Source of the DNA: Bordetella genomosp. 10
Lineage (GTDB): Bacteria; Pseudomonadota; Gammaproteobacteria; Burkholderiales; Burkholderiaceae_B
Length of the DNA stretch: 64,000 bases
Reading direction: 5' to 3'
NCBI RefSeq assembly: GCF_002261225.1
Contig: NZ_NEVM01000001.1
Span: 1,240,001 to 1,304,000, forward strand
The position numbers were made by a program, and so were the translations under genes. The notes beneath the pieces were generated by a model, which worked only from the letters and a program-made list of their open reading frames with translations, ran no database searches and was not told the DNA's origin. Within the stretch, counting starts at the first letter, position 1; each line of letters begins with the position of its first letter. Shown here piece after piece: positions 36,146-45,877 of the stretch.

Positions 36146-38320
36146 ATGACCCGTATTTCCCCAACTTCCGCCGGCTCGCCGGTGCGCGCCGCGGTTGACG
36201 TCGGCGGCACGTTCACCGACATCGTTCTCGAGCACGGCGAGCGGCGCTGGTCCGCGAAGCTGCTGACCACGCCCGATGCGCCGGAAAACGCGGTGCTGCA
36301 AGGCATCGACGAACTGCTCGCGCGGGCCGGGCTGGCATGGCCGCGCGTAGACTTGCTCATTCTGGGCACGACCCTGGCCACCAACGCGCTGATCGAGCGC
36401 AAGGGCGCCCGGACCGCGCTGTTGACCACCGAGGGTTTCCGCGACCTGGTCGAGATCGGGTTGGAAGACCGCTTCGCCCAGTACGACATCTTCCTGGACA
36501 AGCCGCAGCCGCTCGTGCCGCGCCACTGGCGCCATGGCGTGGCCGAGCGCGTCGACGCGAGGGGCCGCGTGCTGACGCCGCTCGACGAGGCGCAGGTTGC
36601 CGGATTGGCGCGAACCCTGGTGGCCGCCGGCGTCGAAAGCGTTGCCGTGTGCTTCCTGCACAGCTATGCCTTTCCTGAGCATGAGCGCCGCGTGCGCGAG
36701 CTGCTGCGCCAGCACGCGCCGCAACTATGGGTATCGCTGTCTTCGGATGTCTGCGCCGAAATCCGCGAATTCCCGCGGCTGTCCACCACCTCGGCCAATG
36801 CCTACGTGCAGCCGCTGGTCTCCGGCTACCTGCGCCGGCTCGACGCCGCGGCGCGCGGGCGCGGGCTGCGTGCCGAGCCTTTCCTGATGACTTCCGGCGG
36901 CGCCATCGCCACCTTGCGGACCGGCATCGAGGAACCCGTCCGGCTGGTCGAGTCGGGGCCGGCGGGCGGCGCCATCCTGGCCCAGCACGTCGCCCGGCAG
37001 CTTGGCGCCGCGCGCGCATTGTCCTTCGACATGGGCGGCACCACCGCCAAGATCTGCTACATCGACGACTACGAGCCCGAGGTCAGCCGCAGCTTCGAGT
37101 TCGGCCGCGTGCACCGCCATCTCAAGGGGTCGGGCCTGCCCATCCGCATTCCCGTCATCGAGATGGTGGAGATCGGCGCGGGCGGCGGCTCCATCGCTCG
37201 CGTCAACCATCTCGGCGTCATCCAGGTCGGGCCGGACAGCGCCGGTTCCGTGCCCGGCCCCGCCGCCTACGGCAACGGCGGCGACCTGCCCACGGTGACC
37301 GACGCGCACGCCCTGATCGGCGCCATCGACCCGGCCCGCTTCGCCGTGGGCAAGGTCGACCTGCAGCCCGCGCTGGCGCGCCGCGCGATCGCCGCAGGCT
37401 TGGCCGAGCCCGCCGGACTGGACGAGGCGCAGGCCGCGCAGGCCATCATCGAGGTCGTCACCGAGAACATGGCCAACGCGGCGCGCGTGCATGCCTCGGA
37501 ACTGGGCAAGACCGCCGAAGAGCACACCCTGATCGCCTTCGGCGGCGCGGCTCCGCTGCACGCGGCCAACCTGGCGCGCAAATTGGGCATCGCCACCGTG
37601 GTCGTCCCCGAGTCGGCCGGCGTGGGTTCCGCCGTGGGCTTTCTCTGGGCGCCCGTGGCTTACCAGGCCGTGCGCAGTTTCCACCAGCCGCTGGCGGGCG
37701 TGGACCTGGCCGCCGTGCAGCGCCTGCTCGATGCGCTCACCGCCGACGTGGACGCCGTGGTGCGCCGCGCCGCGCCCGCGGCCGCGCTGGCGCACAAGCG
37801 CCAGGTCTACATGCGTTACGCCGGACAGGGCCACGAAATCGCCGTCGACTTGCCCGAAGGACCATTCGACGCGGCCGCGGCGGCGGCGCTGGGCGAGCGC
37901 TTCGCCGCGCGCTACGCGCAGATCTATGGCCGCAGCCTGCCGCACATCGCCGCCGAGGCGGTGAGCTGGTCCGTCTCGGCACAGGCCGGTGAACCCCGCC
38001 AGGCCCCGCCCGATGCGGTAGCAGACGGCGCCGCCACGCCGGCCGCCGCGGCGGGCCGGCGCGCGCTCTATCACCTGGAGCAGGGCGCCTGGACCGAGGT
38101 TCCCGTCTTCGAGCGCGCGACCCTGGCGCCCGAACATCTGGTGCGTGGACCGGCTCTGATCGTCGAGGACGAGACCACCACTTTCGTGCCGGCGGGCTTC
38201 GAGGCGCGGCGCAGCCGCCTGGGCTCGCTGGTGCTCGCCGACACGCTTGCCGACGCGTGGACGGGCGCTTCGTCCGTCACCGCCGCCCGGAACGAATACC
38301 CGGAGGAGACCGCAGCATGA
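36146..38320 (+). CDS. hyuA: Hydantoinase/oxoprolinase HyuA-type subunit
   Basis: A 724-residue ATP-dependent amidohydrolase subunit. The phosphate-binding DVGGTFTDIVL lies at the N-terminus and a second FDMGGTTAKICYI segment near residue 300 is typical of the family, as is EIGAGGGSIARV. Together with HyuB it hydrolyses a cyclic amide such as 5-oxoproline, a hydantoin or a related lactam. It follows the ABC operon by 49 bases with AAGGATG before the start. The stop overlaps an ATG at 38317 in ATGA. Confidence 0.94.
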   Translation: MTRISPTSAGSPVRAAVDVGGTFTDIVLEHGERRWSAKLLTTPDAPENAVLQGIDELLARAGLAWPRVDLLILGTTLATNALIERKGARTALLTTEGFRDLVEIGLEDRFAQYDIFLDKPQPLVPRHWRHGVAERVDARGRVLTPLDEAQVAGLARTLVAAGVESVAVCFLHSYAFPEHERRVRELLRQHAPQLWVSLSSDVCAEIREFPRLSTTSANAYVQPLVSGYLRRLDAAARGRGLRAEPFLMTSGGAIATLRTGIEEPVRLVESGPAGGAILAQHVARQLGAARALSFDMGGTTAKICYIDDYEPEVSRSFEFGRVHRHLKGSGLPIRIPVIEMVEIGAGGGSIARVNHLGVIQVGPDSAGSVPGPAAYGNGGDLPTVTDAHALIGAIDPARFAVGKVDLQPALARRAIAAGLAEPAGLDEAQAAQAIIEVVTENMANAARVHASELGKTAEEHTLIAFGGAAPLHAANLARKLGIATVVVPESAGVGSAVGFLWAPVAYQAVRSFHQPLAGVDLAAVQRLLDALTADVDAVVRRAAPAAALAHKRQVYMRYAGQGHEIAVDLPEGPFDAAAAAALGERFAARYAQIYGRSLPHIAAEAVSWSVSAQAGEPRQAPPDAVADGAATPAAAAGRRALYHLEQGAWTEVPVFERATLAPEHLVRGPALIVEDETTTFVPAGFEARRSRLGSLVLADTLADAWTGASSVTAARNEYPEETAA

Positions 38321-38321
38321 G

Positions 38322-38384
38322 CGCGCCGGGCCGCCCCAAGCGCGAATCCTCCCCCGGGGAGGAAGTCGCGCAGCGACAGGAGGG
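38322..38384 (+). repeat. 63-bp dispersed-type repeat, copy 1, at the hyuA-hyuB junction
   Basis: This unit runs from CGCGCCGGGCCGCCCC to a GACAGGAGGG end and contains the small inverted repeat CCTCCCCCGGGGAGG. Copy 2 at 38397-38459 differs at two bases. Read in the hyuB frame it encodes APGRPKRESSPGEEVAQRQEG. The peptide APGRPKRE at gene starts is something I recall from Bordetella and Achromobacter genomes, which would make this a dispersed family. Confidence 0.85.
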
Positions 38385-38396
38385 CACACCAATTAA

Positions 38397-38459
38397 CGCG
38401 CCGGGCCGCCCCAAGCGCGAATCCTCCCTCGGGGAGGAGGTCGCGCAGCGACAGGAGGG
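38397..38459 (+). repeat. 63-bp dispersed-type repeat, copy 2, supplying the hyuB ribosome binding site
   Basis: The second copy starts 75 bases after the first, so the frame is kept. Its 3' end, AGGAGGG, lies 7 bases before GTG 38467 and is a near-ideal Shine-Dalgarno sequence. Confidence 0.85.
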
Positions 38460-38466
38460 TAATCCA

Positions 38467-40185
38467 GTGATCCATCCCGCATCCACCGTGTCCGCCGCCC
38501 GCGAGCGCATCCGCTTGCAGCTTGCCTGGAACCGTCTGCTATCCGTCGTGGAAGAGCAGGCCCAGGTGCTGATACGCTCGGCCTTCGGCACGTCCACCCG
38601 CGAGGCCGGCGACCTGTCGGCCGGCCTGTTCCTGCCCGACGGCCGCATGATCGCCCAGGCGGTCACTGGCACGCCCGGCCATGTCAACTCCATGGCCGAA
38701 TCGGTCAAGCACTTCCTGAAGGCGTTTCCGGCCGAGCGCCTGCGCGACGGCGATGTGCTGCTCACCAACGATCCCTGGAAAGCCACCGGCCATCTCTTCG
38801 ACATGACCATGGTGACGCCGGTGTTCCATGGCGGGCGGCTGGTGGCGCTGTTCGCCTCGACGCTGCATGTGATCGACATCGGCGGCATCGGCAGCAGCGT
38901 CGACGGCATGGAGATCTACCACGAAGGCCTGTTCCTGCCCATCCTACGCTTTATTCACGCGCACGAGGTCGACGCGGGTGTGCTGGACATCATCCGAGCC
39001 AACGTACGCGACCCTGAGCAGGTCGAGGGCGACCTGTTCGCGCTGGTGGCCTGCAACGAGATCGGCGGGCGCCGCCTGAGGGGCCTGCTGGCTGAGTTCC
39101 AGTTCGACGACCTGAAGGCGCTGGGCGACTATATCGTCGACCAATCGCTGCGGGCGATGCGCGCAGCCCTCGCGCAGTGGCCGCAGGGCACCTGGCGCAA
39201 CACGCTGGTCATCGACGGCTACGATGCCCCCATCACCCTGCAGGTCGCCGTGACCCTGGGCGCGGACCGCATACGCGTGGACTTCGCCGGCACCTCGCCC
39301 CACGTCTCGCGCGGCATCAACGTGGTCAAGGCCTACACGGACGCCTACACCTCGTTCGGCATCCGCTGCCTGATCGGCTCGGACGTGCCCAACAATGCCG
39401 GCTCGCTGTCGATTATCGAGGTCGAGGCGCCGGGAGGCTCCATCCTCAACGCGCCGCATCCGGCCGCGGTCAATGCGCGCCACATCGTGGGCCAGTTGTT
39501 GCCCGACGCCGTCTTCGGCGCGCTGCGCCAGGCGCGTCCCGACCGGGTGCCGGCCGAGGGTTCGTCCTCCCTGTGGAACATCCATCTGGTGGGTGGCCAG
39601 GCGCTGGCCGGAGCAACGCCCGGGGAAACCGCGAGCCTGCTGCGCGGCGCGCGCTTCAACGCCACCAGTTTCTCGACCGGCGGAACCGGCGCGCGGCCCG
39701 GCAAGGACGGTCTTTCGGTCACGTCCTATCCCAGCGGCGTGCGCAACGTCTCGCTGGAGATCCTGGAAACCGCCAACCCGCTGGTCTTCGAGCGCAAGGA
39801 ATACCGACCCGACTCAGGCGGCGCGGGCGAGGTGCGCGGCGGCCTGGGACAGACCGTCGTCGTGCGCCATGCCGACCCGCGGGCCGGCATGATCGTCGCC
39901 GCCGCGTTCGACCGCGTGGACAACCCAGCTCGTGGGGCGCTGGGGGGACTGCCCGGCGCGCCGGGCCGCCTGCTGCTGGGTTCGGGCAGGCCCCTGCGCG
40001 CTAAGGGCCGCCAGCTCGTGCCCGCCGGCGACAGCCTGGTGGTGCAGACGCCGGGCGGGGGCGGCCTGGGCGATCCTGTCCGGCGCGATCCCGCCTTGAT
40101 CGAACGCGACCTGCGCCACGGCCTGGTCGATCCGGAGCAAGCCAGGGCGGTCTACGGCCGCGCCGCCGCGGATCGCCCGGCCTGA
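38467..40185 (+). CDS. hyuB: Hydantoinase/oxoprolinase HyuB-type subunit
   Basis: GTG 38467 is chosen because AGGAGGG precedes it and the following sequence (IHPASTVSAARERIRLQLAWNRL) is a normal HyuB start; the product is 572 residues. The frame is open back to ATG 38317, which overlaps hyuA, and would add a 50-residue tail made of the two repeat copies. Family features are DVLLTNDPWKATGHLFDMTMVTPVF, GGIGSSVDG and the C-terminal PGGGGLGDP. It is the partner of HyuA in ATP-dependent lactam or hydantoin opening. Confidence 0.93.
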   Translation: MIHPASTVSAARERIRLQLAWNRLLSVVEEQAQVLIRSAFGTSTREAGDLSAGLFLPDGRMIAQAVTGTPGHVNSMAESVKHFLKAFPAERLRDGDVLLTNDPWKATGHLFDMTMVTPVFHGGRLVALFASTLHVIDIGGIGSSVDGMEIYHEGLFLPILRFIHAHEVDAGVLDIIRANVRDPEQVEGDLFALVACNEIGGRRLRGLLAEFQFDDLKALGDYIVDQSLRAMRAALAQWPQGTWRNTLVIDGYDAPITLQVAVTLGADRIRVDFAGTSPHVSRGINVVKAYTDAYTSFGIRCLIGSDVPNNAGSLSIIEVEAPGGSILNAPHPAAVNARHIVGQLLPDAVFGALRQARPDRVPAEGSSSLWNIHLVGGQALAGATPGETASLLRGARFNATSFSTGGTGARPGKDGLSVTSYPSGVRNVSLEILETANPLVFERKEYRPDSGGAGEVRGGLGQTVVVRHADPRAGMIVAAAFDRVDNPARGALGGLPGAPGRLLLGSGRPLRAKGRQLVPAGDSLVVQTPGGGGLGDPVRRDPALIERDLRHGLVDPEQARAVYGRAAADRPA

Positions 40186-40222
40186 ACAACCCGTTTTCCC
40201 CTTGCAAATCAAGTCGAACCTC

Positions 40223-41827
40223 ATGATGAAACTCGATCGCCGGACATTCCTTCTGACCCATCTCAGCGGCGCCCTGCTGGCCGCGTCTCCGCTTGTGCGC
40301 GCCCAGGCGTCCTCACCTGTCCGCGGCGGCACGCTGACCTTGCTGCTGCCGTCGGAGCCCACTGCCCTGGTCACCATCGGCAACGTGGCCACGTCCATAC
40401 TCAGCGTCAGCGCCAAGGTCACCGAGGGCCTGCTCAAGTACGACTACGACTTGAATCCGCAGCCGCAGTTGGCCACCGCGTGGAGCATCAGCCCCGACGG
40501 GCTGCGCTACACGTTCACGCTGCGCCAGGGCGTGAAGTGGCACGACGGCAAGCCGTTCACCTCGGCCGACGTGGCTTATTCCATCGGTCTGCTGAAGCGC
40601 ATCCATCCGCGCGGCCGCAACACCTATGCCAATGTGCTCGGCATCGACACGCCGGACGACCATACCGTGGTGCTGCGCCTGTCCAAGCCCGCGCCCTACC
40701 TGATCCGCGCCTTCGTCGCCACCGAGTCGCCCATCGTGCCCAAGCACGTCTACGACAACGGCGGCGATCCGCTGGCCAATCCGAACAACAACGCCCCCAT
40801 CGGCACCGGACCCTTCCTTTTCAAGGAGTGGGTGCGCGGCAGCCATATTGTCTACGCGCGCAATCCTGATTATTGGGACGCGCCCAAGCCATACATCGGC
40901 CAACTCATCGTTCGTGTCGTGACCGACCAGGCCGCGGCGGCCAACGACCTGGAAACCGGCGCCGTCGACCTGGGCTACCGCACGCCCGTGCCGCTGTCCG
41001 ACCTCGACCGCCTGAAGAAGGTCAGGACGCTGCGCTTCGAGACCAAGGGAAACAGCTATTCCTTCAACGTGACGCGGCTGGAATTCAACCTGGACGATCC
41101 TTACTTCAAGGACTTCAAGGTGCGCCAGGCGGTGGCCCATGCCGTCGACCGCAACGTCATCCTGAAAGTGGTGAACTTCGGGTACGGGACGATCAGCTAC
41201 TCGCCCATCGCCCCTGGCCTGAAAACCTACAACGATCCGACGCCCACGCCGTATCCCTACGACTTGAAACGCGCGAACGCCCTGCTCGACGAGGCAGGCT
41301 ACAAGCGGGGCGCCGACGGCGTGCGTTTCAAAGTGCCGCTCGACGTCAATCCCATCGCGTCGGACGGCGCGCGCCTGGCTGATTACCTGCGCATCACCTT
41401 GGCGCGCGTGGGCATTGCCGTCACCGTGCGCGCGCAAGACCCGGCGGGGTTCATCAAGCGCATCTACACGGATCGCGATTTCTCCTTCACCACGAATGGC
41501 GCCAGCAACCTGTTCGACCCGACGGTCGGCGTGCAGCGCCTGTACTGGTCCAAGAACTTCATCAAGGGCGTGCCTTTCTCGAACGGCACGCACTACAACA
41601 ACCCGCAGGTCGACCGGCTGCTGGAGGATGCGGCCGTCGAGAACGACCCGGCCAAGCGGGTGCAGCTTTTCAAGGAGTTCCAGCAGATCGTGGCCCGGGA
41701 GATTCCGGACTTGAACCTCTACCAGCCGGAATTCATCACCATCGCCAACCAGCGCGTGCACGACCACTCGCTGACGGCGGACGGGGTGGAGTCCAACCTG
41801 GCGGACGTCTACCTCGATAAGGCCTGA
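40223..41827 (+). CDS. Peptide-type ABC transporter substrate-binding protein, copy 3
   Basis: A 534-residue SBP family 5 protein. ATG 40223 (or 40226) precedes a twin-arginine-like signal (KLDRRTFLLTHLSGALLAA), so it may be exported by the Tat pathway, unlike copies 1 and 2. Mature features are GGTLTLLLPSEPTALV, SPDGLRYTFTLRQGVKWHDG and IGTGPFLFKEWVRGSH. It is closest to copy 1 by eye. It stands at the end of the hyu cluster without its own permease, so it probably shares the transporter at 32407-36096. Confidence 0.94.
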   Translation: MMKLDRRTFLLTHLSGALLAASPLVRAQASSPVRGGTLTLLLPSEPTALVTIGNVATSILSVSAKVTEGLLKYDYDLNPQPQLATAWSISPDGLRYTFTLRQGVKWHDGKPFTSADVAYSIGLLKRIHPRGRNTYANVLGIDTPDDHTVVLRLSKPAPYLIRAFVATESPIVPKHVYDNGGDPLANPNNNAPIGTGPFLFKEWVRGSHIVYARNPDYWDAPKPYIGQLIVRVVTDQAAAANDLETGAVDLGYRTPVPLSDLDRLKKVRTLRFETKGNSYSFNVTRLEFNLDDPYFKDFKVRQAVAHAVDRNVILKVVNFGYGTISYSPIAPGLKTYNDPTPTPYPYDLKRANALLDEAGYKRGADGVRFKVPLDVNPIASDGARLADYLRITLARVGIAVTVRAQDPAGFIKRIYTDRDFSFTTNGASNLFDPTVGVQRLYWSKNFIKGVPFSNGTHYNNPQVDRLLEDAAVENDPAKRVQLFKEFQQIVAREIPDLNLYQPEFITIANQRVHDHSLTADGVESNLADVYLDKA

Positions 41828-41917
41828 CGCGCCGCGTCGAAGCGAGGAATCCTCGATCGCCAGGGCGCCGGGTTTCCTGCCCGAGACCAGGGCTGACCAT
41901 GTTTTTCCTGGGAGGAT

Positions 41918-42580
41918 TCAACGCTTGTCGATGCGGCGCGCCACGGTGTTGCCGGCGAATTGGATGACCTGCACCAGCACCACCAGGACGGCTACCGTGA
42001 TGACCATGACATCGGTCTGGAAACGGTAGTAGCCGTAGCGGATGGCCAAGTCGCCGATGCCGCCGCCGCCCACCACGCCGGCCACCGCCGAATAGGAGAG
42101 AAAACTCACCGACAGTACCGTCAGGGCCAGCACCAGGCCGGCGCGCGCCTCGACCAGCAGCACGCGGCGCACGATCTGCAGCTCGGAGGCGCCCGCGGCG
42201 TGCGCGGCCTCGATCACGCCGCGCGGCACTTCGCGCAGGCACTGCTCGACCAGCCGGGCAAAGTACGGGATGGCGGCGAACGACAGCGGCACCGCCGCGG
42301 CCGTGGGGCCGATGGAGGAACCTACGATCGAACGCGTGAACGGCACCAGCGCCACCAGCAGGATGATGAAGGGGAAGGAACGCACGGTGTTGACCGCCCA
42401 GCCCAGCGTGCGATGCAGCACGGGACGGTCCAGCGACTGGCCCTTGCCCGTCAAAAACAACAGCACGCCCAGCGGGCCGCCCAGGACGACGGACGCGCCC
42501 AGCGCGATGCCCAGCATCAGGAAGGTCTGGCCCAGGGCCACGGTCAGCTCGGGGATGAGCTGGACGAAGGTGTTCCACAT
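41918..42580 (-). CDS. metI: MetI-type ABC transporter permease
   Basis: A 220-residue permease with five helices and an EAA-type loop (GVIEAAHAAGASELQIVRRVLLVEA), of MetI length (about 217). The RSFPFIILLVALVPFTRSIVG segment is typical of methionine-type systems. Its start lies 1 base after the metN stop. With MetN and MetQ it forms an importer; the adjoining desulfonating enzymes suggest an organosulfur ligand rather than methionine alone. Confidence 0.95.
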   Translation of the reverse strand: MWNTFVQLIPELTVALGQTFLMLGIALGASVVLGGPLGVLLFLTGKGQSLDRPVLHRTLGWAVNTVRSFPFIILLVALVPFTRSIVGSSIGPTAAAVPLSFAAIPYFARLVEQCLREVPRGVIEAAHAAGASELQIVRRVLLVEARAGLVLALTVLSVSFLSYSAVAGVVGGGGIGDLAIRYGYYRFQTDVMVITVAVLVVLVQVIQFAGNTVARRIDKR

Positions 42581-42581
42581 C

Positions 42582-43403
42582 TCAGGCCACCTCTTCGTAG
42601 GGGTGCGAGGCTTCGCGGATGAGCTCGCGGCCCAGCGGCGTGGCCAGATTCACGCCGTCGCGCGAGATCTCGGCCTGCTCGACGATACGGCCGCCTTCCA
42701 TCACGGCCACATGCCGGCACAGCGCGCGCACCACCGCCAGTTCGTGCGTGACGATGACGATGGTCACGCCCAGCCGCCGGTTGATGTCGCGCAGCACGCC
42801 CAGCACCGAGCGCGTGGTCTCCGGGTCGAGCGCCGAAGTCGGTTCGTCGCACAGCAATACCGCCGGCTCGCTGGCCAGGGCGCGCGCGATGGCCACGCGC
42901 TGCTTCTGTCCGCCAGAAAGCTGGGCGGGATGGCTGCCGCGCTTGTCGGCCAGGTCCACGATGTCCAGGCATTCGTCTACCCGCGCCGTGAGTTGCGCCT
43001 GGTTGCGGCCGCCATGCACACGCAGCGGGAAGGCCACGTTCTCGAACACGGTTTCGTTCTGCAGCAGGTTGAACTGCTGGAAGATCATGCCGATGGACTG
43101 TCGCGCTTCGCGCAGGGCACGCTTGCCCAGGGCGGTCAGTTCCATGCCGGCGACGTGCACGGCGCCGGCGTCGGGGCGTTCCAGCAGGTTGATCAGGCGC
43201 AGGAGCGTGGACTTGCCCGCCCCGCTCTTGCCGATGAGGCCGAAAGTGTCGCCCTGCCGGACGGACAGCGACACGTCGCGCACGGCGTCGAAGCGGCCCT
43301 CCCGGGTCGAGAAATGCTTGCTCACGCCGTCGAGCCGGATGACAGGGGGCGGTTCGGGATGCTCGCTCGCGCTCACGACGGACAACCTTTGGGATGGATT
43401 CAC
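42582..43403 (-). CDS. metN: MetN-type ABC transporter ATPase
   Basis: A 273-residue ATPase starting at GTG 43403. Walker [10 protein letters not shown], signature [15 protein letters not shown] and Walker [17 protein letters not shown] are all present. It is shorter than E. coli MetN (343 residues) and lacks the C-terminal regulatory domain that senses methionine, so feedback inhibition is probably absent. It lies between the monooxygenase genes and metI in a leftward operon. Confidence 0.95.
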   Translation of the reverse strand: MNPSQRLSVVSASEHPEPPPVIRLDGVSKHFSTREGRFDAVRDVSLSVRQGDTFGLIGKSGAGKSTLLRLINLLERPDAGAVHVAGMELTALGKRALREARQSIGMIFQQFNLLQNETVFENVAFPLRVHGGRNQAQLTARVDECLDIVDLADKRGSHPAQLSGGQKQRVAIARALASEPAVLLCDEPTSALDPETTRSVLGVLRDINRRLGVTIVIVTHELAVVRALCRHVAVMEGGRIVEQAEISRDGVNLATPLGRELIREASHPYEEVA

Positions 43404-43424
43404 GGGATTGTCCTGGGCGGCGCC

Positions 43425-44663
43425 TTATGAATACGCCGTGGGTTCGGGCGCGCGGCCGTCCAGCTCGTAGCGGCCCAGGTCGCGGATCTTGTAGGCCACC
43501 GGGTCGTGCAGCGTATGCACGCGGGCATTGCGCCAGAAACGGTCGTAGCCATAGCGGGCCGAGGTCGAACGCGCGCCGGTCGCCTCGAACAGTTCGTTGC
43601 CCACCTTGAGGGCTGCGCGGTGCGACCAGATCTTGGCCTCGGCGATGGCCACCGCCAGTTCGCCGCGCTCGGCCGCCGTCAGCGCGGCGCCGCGTCCCAG
43701 GGCTGCGTCCAGTTGCCGGCCCGCCGCGTCGGCCAGCGCCTCGGCCGCGCGCGTTGCCAGGCGGAACTCGCCGAAACGCGCCTGCACGTAGGGGTCGTCG
43801 GCCTGGCGCTGTACGTCGGCGGCGAACCAGGGGCGGGCGTCCTCCAGCACGAAGCGGCATGCCTCGGCCAGCGCGCCCTGGGCGATGCCCAGGTACAGAT
43901 TGGCCATGATCGCCTGGGAAAACAGGGTCCGCAGGGTGGACCGGGGCGTGGGCGAGAAGCCGGGCGCCTGCAGCACCTGCAGAAACTCCAGCCGCACGTG
44001 ATCGAAGCGCACCGTGCCGCTGTCGGTCTGGCGCTGGCCGAAGGCGTCCCAGTCAGGATTGACGGTGACGCCCTGGGTATCCGTGGGCAGCGCCGCGACC
44101 AGCGCGGTGCCCGAGGCGCGATGCCAGGCCGAGATCGTCAGCACATCCGACCCTATCGAGCCCGAGCTGAAGCTTTTCACGCCGTCCAGCCGGAAGCCGC
44201 CCGGCTCCTCGGCCGCGATCGCGCGGCGGTCCAGCGGATTCAAGGCATTGCCCCAGAATAGATTGCCTTCTACCGTAGGCGGCAGGAAATGCGCGTGTTG
44301 CGCGGGCCCGCCAGACAGCAGCACGCCCGCGATCTGCAGGTGGTGAAAGCCGAACACGTGCGCCAGGGCGCTGTCGACCCGGGCCAGACGGCGCACAATG
44401 CCCAGGATGGTCGACCAGTCCGTCTCCAGGCCGCCATGTTCGCGGGGAATGGACAGGAGCAACAGGCCGCTGGCGCGAATCAGCTCGCGCTCGGCGGCCG
44501 CATGGCCGCCCTGGCGATCGCGCTCGACCGCGCTGGCGGCCAGCTTTTTCACCAAATCGTCGACGACGGCATCGATGGCCGGCCCGACCGGGGGCGGCAT
44601 GCCGGATGCCGAAGTGCCCAGCGGGTTGTCGAGGATATTGTGGAAGAGAGGCGCTTTCGCCAT
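43425..44663 (-). CDS. Acyl-CoA-dehydrogenase-fold monooxygenase, SfnB/DszC-like
   Basis: A 412-residue flavoprotein starting at ATG 44663. It has the acyl-CoA dehydrogenase fold with [27 protein letters not shown] and the C-terminal [32 protein letters not shown] stretch typical of SfnB/DszC-type proteins. That group uses reduced flavin and O2 on sulfur compounds (sulfones, dibenzothiophene). It follows ssuD in the operon by 13 bases. A desulfurisation role is likely; the substrate is unknown. Confidence 0.88.
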   Translation of the reverse strand: MAKAPLFHNILDNPLGTSASGMPPPVGPAIDAVVDDLVKKLAASAVERDRQGGHAAAERELIRASGLLLLSIPREHGGLETDWSTILGIVRRLARVDSALAHVFGFHHLQIAGVLLSGGPAQHAHFLPPTVEGNLFWGNALNPLDRRAIAAEEPGGFRLDGVKSFSSGSIGSDVLTISAWHRASGTALVAALPTDTQGVTVNPDWDAFGQRQTDSGTVRFDHVRLEFLQVLQAPGFSPTPRSTLRTLFSQAIMANLYLGIAQGALAEACRFVLEDARPWFAADVQRQADDPYVQARFGEFRLATRAAEALADAAGRQLDAALGRGAALTAAERGELAVAIAEAKIWSHRAALKVGNELFEATGARSTSARYGYDRFWRNARVHTLHDPVAYKIRDLGRYELDGRAPEPTAYS

Positions 44664-44676
44664 GGCGACTCCCGGT

Positions 44677-45849
44677 TCAACTGGCCGACGCGCCGGGCAC
44701 CAGATCGGTCGCCATGACCTCCCCGAACGGCCCGGTGAGCACGTTGCTGCCAAGCTGTTTCCGGAGCTTGCCCGGCAGCAGCGGAAAGACCAGCTCGGCG
44801 AAGCGATAGGCCTCTTCCAGATGTGGATAGCCCGAGAAGATGAAGGTGTCTATGCCCAGGTCGGCGTATTCGCGGATGCGCTCGGCCACGGTCCGCGGGT
44901 CGCCCACCAGGGCCGTGCCGGCGCCGCCGCGCACCAGGCCCACGCCCGCCCACAGATTGGGCGAGATCTCGAGGTGCGCGTGGCTGCCCTGGCCGTCGCG
45001 CAGCTTGCCGCCGTGCAGTGCCGACATGCGGCGCTGGCCTTCCGAATCCAGGCGTGCCAGCCCCTGCTGGGCGGCCGCCACGGTGTCCTCGTCGAGATGG
45101 CTGATCAGTTCGTCGGCCGCGGCCCAGGCGGCCTCGCTGGTTTCGCGCACGATGACGTGCAGGCGGATGCCGAACTTCAACTCGCGGCCGGCCTTCGCGG
45201 CCCGCTCGCGCACATCGGCGATCTTGGCGCGCACCGCGCCGGGCTTCTCGCCCCAGGTCAGATAGACGTCGAGTTGCTCGGCCGCGAGCTGGTGGGCGGC
45301 TTCCGAGGAGCCGCCGAAATAGAGCGGCGGGTAGGGCTTCTGCACGGGCGGATAAATGACCTTGCCGCCCTTGGAAACGAGCTTTTCGCCTTCGTGGCTG
45401 AAATCGCGGCCCGCATGGCTGGCTTCGAGAATGCCGCGCCAGATCTTCAGGTAGTCGCTGGTGACGGCATAGCGTTCATCGTGGCTGAGGAAAAGGCCGT
45501 CGCCCTCCAGTTCGCCTGGATCGCCGCCCGTGACCACATTGATCAGCAGGCGGCCCGCCGACATACGGTCGAACGAGGCGGCCATGCGCGCGGCGAACTG
45601 TGGCGAAGTCACCCCGGGCCGCACCGCGACCAGGAATTTCAGGTTGCGGGTCGCGCTGATCAGGCTGGAGGCCACGACCCACGCGTCCTCGCAGGACCGG
45701 CCGGTGGGCAACAGCACGCCGTCGTAGCCCAGCGTGTCGGCGGCCACGGCCACCTGTTGGAAATAGTCGTGGCTACCCGCGCGGGCCCCCGTGCTGGTGC
45801 CCAGGTAGCGCGAATCGCCGTGAGTGGGAATGAACCAGAATATGTTCAT
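44677..45849 (-). CDS. ssuD: SsuD-type FMNH2-dependent alkanesulfonate monooxygenase
   Basis: A 390-residue bacterial-luciferase-family enzyme closely matching SsuD in length and motifs: [17 protein letters not shown] at the start, [42 protein letters not shown] and [18 protein letters not shown]. It splits alkanesulfonates to an aldehyde and sulfite using FMNH2 and O2. It is the second gene of the metQ-ssuD-sfnB/dszC-metN-metI operon. No flavin reductase (ssuE) is found in the window. Confidence 0.95.
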   Translation of the reverse strand: MNIFWFIPTHGDSRYLGTSTGARAGSHDYFQQVAVAADTLGYDGVLLPTGRSCEDAWVVASSLISATRNLKFLVAVRPGVTSPQFAARMAASFDRMSAGRLLINVVTGGDPGELEGDGLFLSHDERYAVTSDYLKIWRGILEASHAGRDFSHEGEKLVSKGGKVIYPPVQKPYPPLYFGGSSEAAHQLAAEQLDVYLTWGEKPGAVRAKIADVRERAAKAGRELKFGIRLHVIVRETSEAAWAAADELISHLDEDTVAAAQQGLARLDSEGQRRMSALHGGKLRDGQGSHAHLEISPNLWAGVGLVRGGAGTALVGDPRTVAERIREYADLGIDTFIFSGYPHLEEAYRFAELVFPLLPGKLRKQLGSNVLTGPFGEVMATDLVPGASAS

Positions 45850-45877
45850 GGCGTGCTCGTTTCGGACTGGCCGCCGC

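Noticed and set aside
33544..36501. A 985-codon minus-strand frame, the longest in the window
   Set aside because: It is antisense to the permease, fused ATPase and start of hyuA, all with clear family motifs. Long antisense frames are expected in GC-rich coding DNA; the translation has no domain features.
41850..41863. Short inverted repeat CGAGGA / TCCTCG after the third binding-protein gene
   Set aside because: The loop would be a single base, so no stable hairpin can form; probably chance in GC-rich spacer.
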